Source of the DNA: Candidatus Tiamatella incendiivivens
GTDB lineage: Archaea; Thermoproteota; Thermoprotei_A; Sulfolobales; Acidilobaceae
Length of the DNA: 64,000 bases
Reading direction: 5' to 3'
Assembly: GCA_015522635.1 (NCBI GenBank)
Contig: WALW01000019.1
Coordinates: forward strand, 310,001 to 374,000
Shown: piece after piece, positions 1 through 8,628 of the stretch
How positions within the stretch are numbered: the first letter of the stretch is position 1
Layout of the letters: each line of letters starts with the position of its first letter
Notes under the pieces: model-generated
Database searches by the model: none
What the model saw: only the letters and a program-made list of their open reading frames with translations
Told to the model about the DNA's origin: nothing
Translations under genes and position numbers: made by a program

Positions 1-37
1 TTTACAAAGCTGGCTATGTGGATATCTAAGCAGAAAC

Positions 38-92
38 TATAAAACCTTAAAAACAAGGAGACATGTATTACAGTGCTGATAGTGAGGAGGTG
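38..92 (+). promoter_or_regulatory. Promoter and ribosome binding site of rps15
   Basis: A TATA-like block lies at about 38-44 (ctataaa). A GAGGAGGTG Shine-Dalgarno element at 84-92 sits just before the TTG start at 102. The first about 40 bases are open in several frames and may hold the last codons of an upstream gene, but no reading can be chosen. Promoter assignment is by motif only. Confidence 0.45.
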
Positions 93-101
93 CATTAGAG
101 T

Positions 102-566
102 TTGAACAAGAAACGGGATAAAGGTAAATCACACTCAACCAGACCGGCAACACTCATGCCACCCAGCTGGGTTCCATATAGGCCTGAGGAAATTGAAATA
201 ATAATTGAGAACCTTGCAAAGAAAGGCTATGGACCGTCTATGATAGGTATTATTCTTAGAGACCAGTTTGGTATTCCACTCGTTAAACCCTATCTAGGGA
301 AAAAACTGTCTAAAATACTTGAAGAAAAGAATTTGACTCCTCCTCTACCTGAAGACCTGTTCCACCTGATAAGAAGAGCAGTTAATCTGAGAAGACATCT
401 AGGAGAACACCCTAAGGACTATCATAGTAAAACGGGTTTAATTGGGATAGAAGGTAAGATTCACAGGCTGTCTAAATATTATAAGAGAACAGGTAAACTG
501 CCAGTGGATTGGAAGTACAATCCTGAGGAAGCCAAATATTTGGTAGCATCCTATGCGGGTATGTAG
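102..566 (+). CDS. rps15: 30S ribosomal protein S15 (uS15)
   Basis: Small-subunit ribosomal protein that binds 16S rRNA in the platform. The 154-residue protein has the archaeal/eukaryotic architecture: an N-terminal extension with the typical SRP-PSW region (residues 12-25), then the helical S15 core ([19 protein letters not shown] near residues 87-105). Start is TTG with a strong SD element 9 bases upstream. It opens the archaeal cluster S15 - RecJ-like - Pcc1 - S3Ae, which I recognise from other archaea. Identification is secure. Confidence 0.97.
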   Translation: MNKKRDKGKSHSTRPATLMPPSWVPYRPEEIEIIIENLAKKGYGPSMIGIILRDQFGIPLVKPYLGKKLSKILEEKNLTPPLPEDLFHLIRRAVNLRRHLGEHPKDYHSKTGLIGIEGKIHRLSKYYKRTGKLPVDWKYNPEEAKYLVASYAGM

Positions 567-695
567 AATAATTTTATGTACTCATATAGATATCTATATC
601 GAACATTTTCTTTTCTCTCGTTTAATGTGATTCTAAAACCTATAATCCAGCAATGCCATTACTAAATGTTGGTTAGACCGATCGGGGGTCTTTTC

Positions 696-1976
696 ATGCT
701 TGCCCTGAGGATTCACGAACGTAATGATTTAGAGTCAAAACGTGATGTATTAGATAGTATTGCTAGAGACCTGCTTAATAATGGAGTTGAGAGCGGAGTA
801 ATTAGGATATATTCGTATCCATCCATTGACGCTATATTTTCTTCAAGCCTTCTTTTCTTTAACCTACAAAGACTAGGTATTCATGCTACTATGACTATAT
901 CAGTCGATCCACCGAAATATGTTAAGGAACCCCACATCATTATAGGTTACTCTTCTCCCAAGATATCCGATAATAAGTCTAGTTCGATGAGGGTATGTAT
1001 AACAAAGAAATTAACCGAGCCACCTTCACCAAACACGTTTTGCCTAGAATACAATTCCAGTTTAGGTGTAGCTGTAGCAACTTTCCTGGAAGGAGCTGGT
1101 GTTTTGTCCAAAGAATCCTCTCAGCTTTCTCTATTCTCAGTCTATTTATCTTCCAAAACACTCAGGCCGATAACTACCGATATAGACAGGGCATATATCA
1201 ACGATTGGGTTTCCAGAAGAGAGTTTGAGGACACAAGTCTCAGGGAGGATCTCCTTATACAGGGAATAGATTCCTATAGCATTCTGGACTCTCTTTACTA
1301 TACAATAGAACCTCTGATACCTGGTTTAACCGGAGATAGGCAATCAATAGTTGAGGAATTCAAGTCCAGGGGAATAGAATCACTATTAACAGAGAAAGCT
1401 GGCAACGTGGAAGATAAAGATATGGCTGAAATACTAAAGCTAATAGTTTCAAAAATAAATGAACATTCTAAAAAGAAGATAGATCCGAGAGATCTTATAG
1501 GGGAGGTTATAATATCCAGGAAGATAGGGTTGGATTTTGTTTCCCTCAAAAGAATATTATATTATGCTATAGCTAGGGAAGGAACATTCAATCCTGTAAC
1601 AAGGTTGGTATATGATCCCTCGTCATTTGTAGCTGTTTATTTAAAACAATACGAGAGACTAATAGATGAGTTAAAGATACAGGACAATATAAGAAGATCT
1701 TTTGTCCGGTTCGAAAGAATAAGGCGGCATCCCTGGCTAAACTTATATCTAGTACAAGGAGTACCAGTGGAATATATCCACATTATAGGATTCAACTTAA
1801 GGCTTAACGGGTTCATAGAGGAAGAATCTATAGTAGCTGTTAAGGGTGATAATGAACGACTGTCTACTACACTATCTGAAATAGAATATGGTCAAGATCA
1901 AGATATTATCAAAAAGCTAGAGGCTCAGATGACTGCGAAACTAGTAAATGCCAGGGTGTTCTTCGACTTTGCCTAA
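696..1976 (+). CDS. RecJ/Cdc45-like DHH-family protein, catalytic motifs lost
   Basis: A protein of about 426 residues in the position occupied by a RecJ-like protein in many archaea (between S15 and Pcc1). The N-terminal segment IYSYPSIDAIFSSSLLF matches the place of DHH motif I (xHxDxDGxxS), but the His and two Asp residues are absent. I see no DHH triad and no C-terminal GGGH motif either. It is therefore probably non-catalytic, as in Cdc45. RecJ/Cdc45 homologues in archaea join the CMG replicative helicase; that role here is inference. ATG 696 is chosen because GGGGGT at 684-689 is well spaced; ATG 666 is an alternative. The 3' end overlaps the next gene. Confidence 0.6.
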   Translation: MLALRIHERNDLESKRDVLDSIARDLLNNGVESGVIRIYSYPSIDAIFSSSLLFFNLQRLGIHATMTISVDPPKYVKEPHIIIGYSSPKISDNKSSSMRVCITKKLTEPPSPNTFCLEYNSSLGVAVATFLEGAGVLSKESSQLSLFSVYLSSKTLRPITTDIDRAYINDWVSRREFEDTSLREDLLIQGIDSYSILDSLYYTIEPLIPGLTGDRQSIVEEFKSRGIESLLTEKAGNVEDKDMAEILKLIVSKINEHSKKKIDPRDLIGEVIISRKIGLDFVSLKRILYYAIAREGTFNPVTRLVYDPSSFVAVYLKQYERLIDELKIQDNIRRSFVRFERIRRHPWLNLYLVQGVPVEYIHIIGFNLRLNGFIEEESIVAVKGDNERLSTTLSEIEYGQDQDIIKKLEAQMTAKLVNARVFFDFA

Positions 1977-2256
1977 AATATGTGTGCGGATAATAGTAAA
2001 GGGTTCCTCCGATGAAGTTAACATAGTTTCAAAGTCAGTTTCCCCTGATAATGATCTAGGCCTTCCCAGCGGAGTGACTCTAGATCTAGTTCCTAGAGAT
2101 AATATTGTTGAGTATAACATTTGTATGAATGCCACGGAGGGGCGTGATCTACTATCTTTAAAGAACACTGTCATCGATCTAATAGAACACCTGAAGATAG
2201 CTGACTGTGTCTATCATACCGTTGTACCACAGTCTGTAAATACAGATAATACTTAA
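1969..2256 (+). CDS. KEOPS complex subunit Pcc1-type (first paralogue)
   Basis: A small protein with the Pcc1 fold signature: a beta-rich N-terminus (ICVRIIVKGSS), a middle 'EYNICMNATEGRDLLSLKNTVIDLIEHL' type strand-helix pattern, and about 95 residues. KEOPS makes the universal t6A37 tRNA modification; Pcc1 is the dimerising subunit that binds Kae1 and tRNA. TTG 1969 overlaps the upstream stop and follows GGGTG; ATG 1948 is also possible. The neighbours (RecJ-like upstream, S3Ae downstream) are those of an archaeal Pcc1 paralogue. A second Pcc1-like gene lies at 15426-15671. Confidence 0.75.
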   Translation: MPKICVRIIVKGSSDEVNIVSKSVSPDNDLGLPSGVTLDLVPRDNIVEYNICMNATEGRDLLSLKNTVIDLIEHLKIADCVYHTVVPQSVNTDNT

Positions 2257-2308
2257 AAACTAAGAAGTATCCAGACCCTATTATAGGAGTTGAGGACGGT
2301 GTACAGGT

Positions 2309-2959
2309 ATGCCTAGGCCAAGGAGAACAGCTGTGAGAGACAAATGGAAAACTAAGAAATGGTATAAAATAATTGCACCTCCCCTGTTTGGTAATGCTAT
2401 GCTTGGAACTACACCTGCAGATGATCCTGATAAACTGATTGGTAGAGTACTAGAGGCTACATTATACGATTTAACAGGAGAGTTTACCCATGTTCACATA
2501 AAGCTTTACTTCCAGGTAGAGAAAGTAGAAGGTGACACAGCATATACCAGATTCAAGGGTCACGAGCTTCTCAGAGATTATATTAAGAGTTTAACTAGGA
2601 GAAAGAGTAGTAAGATACAGGGAATATTTGATGTATGGACTAAAGAAGGATATGGTCTAAGAATAACTGTGATAACATTTACGTCATTCAGATGTAAAAC
2701 TAGCCAGAGGAATGCTATAAGAAAGATTATGGAACAGATCGTGAGGAAAAGAGCCGGTGAATCTACTCTGGATGAGTTAATACAATCAATGATATTCTCT
2801 GAAAATGAGAATAGCCTAGTAAGGGAAATAGAGTCGGAGGCAAGGAAAGTTTACTCTATAAGGAAGGTTGAAGTGTATAAGTCCAAGCTATTATATATCA
2901 AGGCAGAGGAAGGGATAAGGAAGGCTATTATAGTACCTCCTTTCCAGCAGAGGCGCTAG
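2309..2959 (+). CDS. rps3ae: 30S ribosomal protein S3Ae (eS1)
   Basis: A 216-residue archaeal/eukaryotic-specific ribosomal protein of the 30S platform near the mRNA exit. The N-terminus (RDKWKTKKWYKIIAPP) and the central FTSFRCKTSQRNAIRK segment are diagnostic of the family. It ends the S15-RecJ-Pcc1-S3Ae gene set. ATG start. Confidence 0.96.
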   Translation: MPRPRRTAVRDKWKTKKWYKIIAPPLFGNAMLGTTPADDPDKLIGRVLEATLYDLTGEFTHVHIKLYFQVEKVEGDTAYTRFKGHELLRDYIKSLTRRKSSKIQGIFDVWTKEGYGLRITVITFTSFRCKTSQRNAIRKIMEQIVRKRAGESTLDELIQSMIFSENENSLVREIESEARKVYSIRKVEVYKSKLLYIKAEEGIRKAIIVPPFQQRR

Positions 2960-2996
2960 GCTTCTCTCGAGCCGTATTCTAAACCTTTAATTGAGA

Positions 2997-3785
2997 ATGA
3001 GTAATGCTCTTTTGATAGCTCTTTGCATCATTATAAAAACGCCATTAAGTATGGAGAAAACAATTGCTTCACTAGTCAAAGAAACCCGGCCGTATCTGGA
3101 AGCTAAACCATCACCAAGAGGTTATCAAGGACTAGTATTAGTTTATGGCTGCAAGAAAGAGAGCTTGGAAGTAGAAGTACTCTCCATGAAAGTCCTTAAG
3201 ATAGAAAGAGCGTTCATTATCCAGACTGTTGCTCTAGCGGATCCTGGAAGAATAGCTGAAATCATAGTTAAAACGGTTGAAGGCAAAATACATATGAACC
3301 ACTGTTTCGCGGTTAAAACTGTTAGAAGAGGAGCATACAGTTTTACTAGTATAAATAATGCAGTGGGAATAACAATAAAGGGAAAGACAGATGCCCGTGT
3401 AAATCTAACTAAATCAAATGTTGTAATAAGGGTAGAGATTATAGAAGAAAGCCTACATGACAATATACCCGGGATCTCTTCTCCTGTAGAAATACCGGGA
3501 TAAGAAGATGTTATATAATTATGCCAAGAAAATACACCAATCGTACTCGAACCGGGAGGAAATTATGTTACCCATGAAAAAGAGTATCTGGGTAAAATGT
3601 TTTCAAATGGTAAGAGTAAACATCCTAGCAGGCTCTAGAGAAGGAATATCCGTAGGCGTTTATCGTATAGCTAACAAAGTCATAGAGTTGTGCCTAGAAT
3701 AATCTTCTCAACAGAGTATGTAGTGGTATCTGGTTTAATAGCTATAATGACAATGATATACGATTGGGTAGAAGACGTTGAGTAA
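2997..3785 (+). pseudogene. Frame-disrupted THUMP-SPOUT RNA methyltransferase gene
   Basis: The first part (to TAA 3501) encodes a THUMP RNA-binding domain (CFAVKTVRRGAYSF ... NVVIRVEI). Beyond the stop, coding similarity continues in alternating frames. DKKMLYNYAKK is in the +1 frame (about 3499-3530), NTPIVLEPGGNYVTHEKEYL is in the original frame (about 3531-3612), and VNILAGSREGISVGVYRIAN is in +1 (about 3619-3690). Finally PRIIFSTEYVVVSGLIAIMT returns to the original frame (3693-3785). Joined, the last parts form a typical SPOUT alpha/beta-knot. At least four frame switches are needed, so the gene is broken or the sequence has indel errors. The end overlaps the next TTG start, as in an operon. 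The start could also be TTG 2991. Confidence 0.7.
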
Positions 3786-5058
3786 GAAAGCGATTATACT
3801 AGCAGCAGGTAAAGGCGAACGCCTACGTCCTCTTACATCAACAAGGCCAAAGCCGTCAATACCTATAGGAGGAGAACCGATTATATGCAAGCATATCAGA
3901 GCCTTATCCTCGATTGCTGATTCTATAGTAATTGTAGTAAGTTACATGAAAGAAAAGCTTGTTGAAACTGTAGAATTATGTAAGGAATACTCGCTTAATC
4001 CCTCAAGTATTCTTATAAAATTTGTAGATCAACCGCAAGAACTTGGAACAGGTCATGCAGTAAAGGTAGGATTGCAAGAGGTAATAAAGGACAGTAAAAC
4101 CGAGGAGATAATAATTGCCTATGGTGATGTATACTTACCTCACGACATGTATATAGATTTCCTAGAGGAGGAAGGAGAGATTCTAACGTCTGTGGTTGAT
4201 GACCCTTGGAATTATGGGGTTCTATTGATAGAGGATGGTTTGGTTAAAAAAGTAATAGAAAAACCGCCTAGAGGAGAGGAGCCTAGTAACATGGTTTTCT
4301 CGGGTTTACTGAAGATGAGCATGAAAGACACATACATACTCGACAGATTAAAATTATCTCCTAGAGGAGAATACGAGTTAACAGACGCGATAGAAGGTAT
4401 AGGGCTGGAAAGAGGGTTAAAGCCGTTTACACTTGACAAAGGGTTATGGATGGATATAGGGAGACCTTGGGATTTACTTGAAGCGAACTCGAGAGCAGTT
4501 ACTGAGTGCGTGGAGCACAATTGCTGGAACTCGGCGAATCACAAACTGAGAGAATCAGACAATGGTGAAGTATTCATTTCACATAAAAAATCAGTTATAG
4601 AAAGGAATTCAACAGTTTATGGGCCGGCTATAGTGGAGGCATACGCTCGTCTAAAACCATATGCGTTTATCAGGGATTTCACCTTCCTTTATAGGAAGGC
4701 TGTTGCGGGAGCCCATACTGAAATAAAAAACTCTATGCTTCTGGAAAACGCCAAGGTTCCTCATCAAAGCTATATTGGAGACTCCATAATAGGTGAATAC
4801 TCTAATCTAGGTGCATCTACTCAAACTGCTAATCTAAGATTTGACGACAAGCCTGTCAAAATGACTGTAAAAGATAGAAGAATTTCAACTGGAAGGAGGA
4901 AAATGGGTGCTGTTATAGGAGGTTACGTGAAAACGGGAATAGGAGTTCTTATATATCCAGGAGTAAAAATAGGTGCATACAGTCGGATATATCCAGGATG
5001 CATAGTCTCGCGCGATATACCTGATAAAACCGTTATGAAATGTAATAGTGGATGGTAA
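3778..5058 (+). CDS. Bifunctional sugar-1-phosphate nucleotidyltransferase / acyltransferase-like (GlmU-like)
   Basis: A 426-residue protein with an N-terminal nucleotidyltransferase domain (signature LAAGKGERLRPLTSTRPKP, residues 8-26; metal-site region AYGDVYLP near 114) and a C-terminal left-handed beta-helix built from hexapeptides (GVLIYPGVKIGAYSRIYPG). This is the architecture of archaeal glucose-1-phosphate thymidylyltransferase/GlmU-like enzymes that make NDP-sugars, including UDP-GlcNAc. The exact substrate cannot be read from sequence. TTG start overlaps the end of the broken THUMP-SPOUT gene. A paralogue lies beside glmS at 53469-54614. Confidence 0.85.
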   Translation: MSKKAIILAAGKGERLRPLTSTRPKPSIPIGGEPIICKHIRALSSIADSIVIVVSYMKEKLVETVELCKEYSLNPSSILIKFVDQPQELGTGHAVKVGLQEVIKDSKTEEIIIAYGDVYLPHDMYIDFLEEEGEILTSVVDDPWNYGVLLIEDGLVKKVIEKPPRGEEPSNMVFSGLLKMSMKDTYILDRLKLSPRGEYELTDAIEGIGLERGLKPFTLDKGLWMDIGRPWDLLEANSRAVTECVEHNCWNSANHKLRESDNGEVFISHKKSVIERNSTVYGPAIVEAYARLKPYAFIRDFTFLYRKAVAGAHTEIKNSMLLENAKVPHQSYIGDSIIGEYSNLGASTQTANLRFDDKPVKMTVKDRRISTGRRKMGAVIGGYVKTGIGVLIYPGVKIGAYSRIYPGCIVSRDIPDKTVMKCNSGW

Positions 5059-6595
5059 ATTGAGTGGTACTATAGGGCTCATATATCTTTCAGAGCTAAG
5101 AGTCGCTCTCTCTAGTTTGGCTTTTCATCTACTATCTGAGATGATAGAAGAATATGGTGCTAACGTACATAAAGTGTCTATGGAGAAGGGAGAAATAAAG
5201 AACTGGAATAGCAAAACATTCTACCCTGGTAAATATACTGCTCTTTTCATAAGTGTTCCTTATGAGCTCATGTATAAGGATTTCTCATACTTCCTTTATA
5301 GAACAGGAATTCCATTCTTCTCTAAAGCTCGGAATAATGAACCCATCCTCGTATTAGGGGGGCCTGCAGTCACAGGCAATCCCTTACCTATAGCTCCTAT
5401 TGCAGATGCTATAATAATAGGAGAAGCCGAAGAGGTTATGGAGAAAATCCTAGATGTCGTCAATTCAGACTATGATAGATCATCAAAGCTCAAGAAATTA
5501 TCTGAAATAAAAGGAATACTTGTCTGGGAGGCTAATGATAAAGTAGAGAGAGTTTTCACGAAAAATATTAACAATTCATTCTATCCTATTGAGCAAGATA
5601 TACCTAAAGACATAGAACCAATATGGGGAAGGGCGTTTCTAATGGAGGTTTCAAGAGGATGCAGTAGGAGCTGCCTGTTTTGTATGGAAGGAAGAATATT
5701 CAAACCAGTCAGATACAAATACTTGGACTCTATATCCCAGATATTGTCAAAAGTTATAGTTGACAAGGAGTTATATAGAAAAATAACATTATACAGCCTC
5801 TCCTTTTTCGATCACCCTCAATCGGATTCTATTTTAGAGTACCTTACAAGCAATGGATTAACAGCCTCTATTCCAAGCGTTAGGGTTGACACACTAAACG
5901 ATAAGAGGTTGGAGTTGATTAAAGAACTGGGCCAAAAAACCCTTACACTGGCCCCAGAAACAGGCAGCACAAGATTATCAAAAGCGTTGAGAAAAGAGAT
6001 ATATGCCAGTCAAGTCGAACAGGTAGTGGAATCGGCTTTGAATATAGGTTTGCGGCAGTTTAAACTCTATCTTATGACAGGCTTTTACAATGAGTCTCAA
6101 GCCAATATAAGGGATACTTTGAAAATGGTCAGTAAAATAGGGGAGATGATAAAAGCGAAGGGAGGAAGGCTAAAGATCTCCCTTAATCCCTTAATCCCTA
6201 AACCTTTTACACCGTTTCAATGGCATGGATTCCCTGATGTAGGTAAGCTACGAAGAAATATTCAATTAATGAGAAGAATGTTTGGAGCAAAGGTTTCTAG
6301 TTTTTCTTTTCTCGATCCTAGAATTGCTAGGCTTCAAACAATACTTTCAAGAGGAGGACCGGAGTTATCGAAAGCTATAGCTCTGTGGGGCCAAACAGAG
6401 GGGTTCTTATCATCTTGGAGGAGCATTTCACAGAGGCAGGATTTAAGAGAAAACCAGTATCTCTCTTTCTGGGATCCAGACTACACTCCATTATGGCATG
6501 AATACATTATTGATCCTTTCAATAGACCGACTCTTCTTAGAGATCTATACGTGGCTTTCTTGGAGTTTCAAAACAAACTTCCCGAGAACTCTTAG
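5048..6595 (+). CDS. Radical SAM protein with B12-binding-like N-terminal domain
   Basis: A 515-residue protein. Residues about 1-160 resemble a cobalamin-binding-type Rossmann domain (VLGGPAVTGNP; IIIGEAEE), and residues about 195-430 form a radical SAM core. The cluster ligands are in CSRSCLFC (Cys 204, 208 and 211), the CxxxCxxC motif. Family knowledge: COG1032-type enzymes use a 4Fe-4S cluster and SAM to generate radicals, often for methylation or methylthiolation; the substrate here is unknown. GTG start overlaps the previous gene by 11 bases. The 3' end overlaps the convergent rnp3 gene by 51 bp. Confidence 0.85.
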   Translation: MDGKLSGTIGLIYLSELRVALSSLAFHLLSEMIEEYGANVHKVSMEKGEIKNWNSKTFYPGKYTALFISVPYELMYKDFSYFLYRTGIPFFSKARNNEPILVLGGPAVTGNPLPIAPIADAIIIGEAEEVMEKILDVVNSDYDRSSKLKKLSEIKGILVWEANDKVERVFTKNINNSFYPIEQDIPKDIEPIWGRAFLMEVSRGCSRSCLFCMEGRIFKPVRYKYLDSISQILSKVIVDKELYRKITLYSLSFFDHPQSDSILEYLTSNGLTASIPSVRVDTLNDKRLELIKELGQKTLTLAPETGSTRLSKALRKEIYASQVEQVVESALNIGLRQFKLYLMTGFYNESQANIRDTLKMVSKIGEMIKAKGGRLKISLNPLIPKPFTPFQWHGFPDVGKLRRNIQLMRRMFGAKVSSFSFLDPRIARLQTILSRGGPELSKAIALWGQTEGFLSSWRSISQRQDLRENQYLSFWDPDYTPLWHEYIIDPFNRPTLLRDLYVAFLEFQNKLPENS

Positions 6596-7177
6596 AGGAA
6601 ATGATGTTATAGGCATTAAACTATAAGGTTCTGGTATACCGAGAAGTTCTAGTAAACCCTTCATCATCTTGGGATGCCATAATTCATGCTTGTTTTTGGC
6701 ATCAGAAACTAGTGTATAAGGTATATCATATGCATGCATTCTCCTTATCGCTATGGCGAATCTATACAAATTGTTTTTTGAAGACGTGAATGCTGGGAGT
6801 GGTAATTCTAATAGCTTCACCGTTCTAGACAATAGTCTCGCTTGTGACTTATCGATATATTTAGCCATCTCTGGGTTTATCCTTATTACATCTATATTCT
6901 TTATTGATGGAACATGCCTTAGGCTGGTTAACTTATCTACAATAACCACAACTAAACCATTGAGATCGCGTGACTTGTTACGAAGGTCTTTTACACCGGT
7001 ATCTTCTAGGACTATTCTCGGTATAAGAGTTAGATCATTACCTATTATATCGCATTTTTTCAAAAGACTAGCGTTAATGCCTATTAACTTAAATCCGAGG
7101 GATCTAGCTTTTGTACATATAGATGTTAGGGATTCGCAATGCTCTGGGGTTACCGATAGATCTACGTAGAAATTCAA
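6545..7177 (-). CDS. rnp3: RNase P protein component 3 (Rpp30)
   Basis: Subunit of archaeal RNase P, which removes 5' leaders from pre-tRNA. The 210-residue protein has the PHP-like (beta/alpha)8 pattern of the p30 family: MNFYVDLSV at the N-terminus, repeated strands (LVVVIVDKL; DVIRINPE), and a C-terminal LVSDAKN segment that corresponds to the family's SSGA-type region. TTG start overlaps the upstream stop by TTGA. It pairs with Pop5 (9860-10321) in the same window. Its 3' end runs into the radical SAM gene on the other strand. Confidence 0.9.
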   Translation of the reverse strand: MNFYVDLSVTPEHCESLTSICTKARSLGFKLIGINASLLKKCDIIGNDLTLIPRIVLEDTGVKDLRNKSRDLNGLVVVIVDKLTSLRHVPSIKNIDVIRINPEMAKYIDKSQARLLSRTVKLLELPLPAFTSSKNNLYRFAIAIRRMHAYDIPYTLVSDAKNKHELWHPKMMKGLLELLGIPEPYSLMPITSFPLRVLGKFVLKLQESHV

Positions 7178-7656
7178 TTATTACACCGAATGATTATATG
7201 GTTTGATATGATATCAGTCCAAAAATCTTTACCATGATATTGTGGTTTGAAAATTATCCTAATAGTATCATCTCCTTCACAGAGCTCAATCCTTCCTTTA
7301 AATGCATCTTGTTTCCCAAGCCTCAAATACAGGTTCCCAGAACGATCCGTTCTCTCATCTAACGTGTCTAAAAGCATTCCTATGAATGACTTCTTGAGGT
7401 TGCAGAGAATATTCTCTAAAAGTAATATAGCATCCTTACCATTAACAACTACTTGTAGAAGCCTAATTTCGTTTCCATGGAATCCTTTGAATGTACGCAA
7501 GGTAAATTTCCCCAGGTATTCATCCCTTATATCCCTAGGAAAAAGGCCAACTATCGATGCTTTCACTTTCTCTAAATCCTCGGTTGAGTGAGATATCGTT
7601 GACATAACTGCTTCTTTAAGCATAGACCGTTTAATCTTCCCCCTTTCCTTAGCCAT
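7174..7656 (-). CDS. Exosome-associated RNA-binding protein (COG1325 type)
   Basis: A 160-residue protein matching the archaeal 'predicted exosome subunit' family, which has an L5-like RNA-binding fold. Features include FKGFHGNEIRLLQVVVNGKDA in the middle and a C-terminal DTIRIIFKPQYH strand. It is directly upstream of rnp3 with a 4-base overlap, which suggests co-transcription and a role in RNA processing. ATG 7656 follows a GTGGTAG element; GTG 7665 is an alternative. Function is from family knowledge and neighbourhood, not direct motif evidence of catalysis. Confidence 0.75.
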   Translation of the reverse strand: MAKERGKIKRSMLKEAVMSTISHSTEDLEKVKASIVGLFPRDIRDEYLGKFTLRTFKGFHGNEIRLLQVVVNGKDAILLLENILCNLKKSFIGMLLDTLDERTDRSGNLYLRLGKQDAFKGRIELCEGDDTIRIIFKPQYHGKDFWTDIISNHIIIRCNN

Positions 7657-7774
7657 TTCTACCACTTTATGTTAGTTTTAATTGATTAATAGTAGTGTTC
7701 TAACCTATATCTGCAATATGAGAAAAGTTTTGTAATAGAATTAAACGGATTACAATCTTGACTGGAAAATTAGT

Positions 7775-8452
7775 TTATTGCAGATCTCCCTTGTGATACT
7801 TATAACGGATTTCATCTGATACTATCAGTCTTGCTCTTCTACTGGCTTCATGCCTCTTCTTTAGCTTTCTTTCTTTAGCTTTCTTCTTCCACTTCTGTTT
7901 GGTAGTATTCTTTAAACCTCTACTTTTATTAAGTCCCCGCATCTTCTTGCCAGTACTTGTTAATCCTCTGAAGGGTCTACCCCCGTGTTTACCTATTGCA
8001 ACCCACTTTAACTCAGCGTCCCGTTTTATGGCTGGGTGATGGGGATCAACAAGTATAACTTCATACCATTTATACCTACCATCTTCTGCTGCATAATAGC
8101 TGTTCAATACTACTAAGTTAGGGTACTTCCTCTGAGCTCGTTCCTCTGCTATAAGCCTAATGCTTTTTGCCGGTGCAAAGCCGTAAACACCCATTCTCTT
8201 AGGTCTCCTTCCCTTGTTGGGCCTCTGTTTCCTAAGCCCTCCTTTTCTCACTCTAACCCGGACAACAATAATTCCTTGCTTAGCCTTATAGCCTAGCTGA
8301 CGAGCTCTATCAATTCTTAACGGTTTTTCTGCCCTAATTATACTCGGCTGTCTCCTCCACCTGATTAAGAGCTGCTTAATATATTCTCCGTGGAGTCCCT
8401 CATAGGGCCTCTTCCAATTTGTCGCAATGTAATGATATACTGACTTTGACAT
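7775..8452 (-). CDS. rpl15e: 50S ribosomal protein L15e (eL15)
   Basis: A very basic 225-residue large-subunit protein. The N-terminus [16 protein letters not shown], the central [20 protein letters not shown] and the [13 protein letters not shown] segment are diagnostic. A GGTGGGAG element lies upstream of the ATG, and a TATA-like block (ctattatat on the minus strand, about 8508-8516) lies about 60 bases upstream. It is transcribed toward the exosome-associated gene and rnp3, a typical archaeal arrangement. Confidence 0.96.
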   Translation of the reverse strand: MSKSVYHYIATNWKRPYEGLHGEYIKQLLIRWRRQPSIIRAEKPLRIDRARQLGYKAKQGIIVVRVRVRKGGLRKQRPNKGRRPKRMGVYGFAPAKSIRLIAEERAQRKYPNLVVLNSYYAAEDGRYKWYEVILVDPHHPAIKRDAELKWVAIGKHGGRPFRGLTSTGKKMRGLNKSRGLKNTTKQKWKKKAKERKLKKRHEASRRARLIVSDEIRYKYHKGDLQ

Positions 8453-8628
8453 TACTCTTCTCCCACCATGGACTACGCTGAATCCAAAGTAATACTAACA
8501 GGAGGATATAATAGTTTTCTCCCAGAGGATAGCAATCCCTATCCACGGTCTCCAAGTTATGAAATATTCTTCGTAAACTATTTTTAAAGCTCATTTTTGA
8601 TGTGTCATACAGAACTGTGGTGATGTAC

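Noticed and set aside
1298-1549. Antisense 83-residue ORF inside the RecJ-like gene, and similar antisense ORFs elsewhere
   Set aside because: They mirror the codon pattern of the sense genes, lack ribosome binding sites and show no family similarity.
3508-3702. 64-residue ORF as an independent gene
   Set aside because: Its sequence is a piece of the SPOUT domain (LAGSREGISVGVYRIAN); the flanking pieces in the other frame show it is part of the broken THUMP-SPOUT gene.
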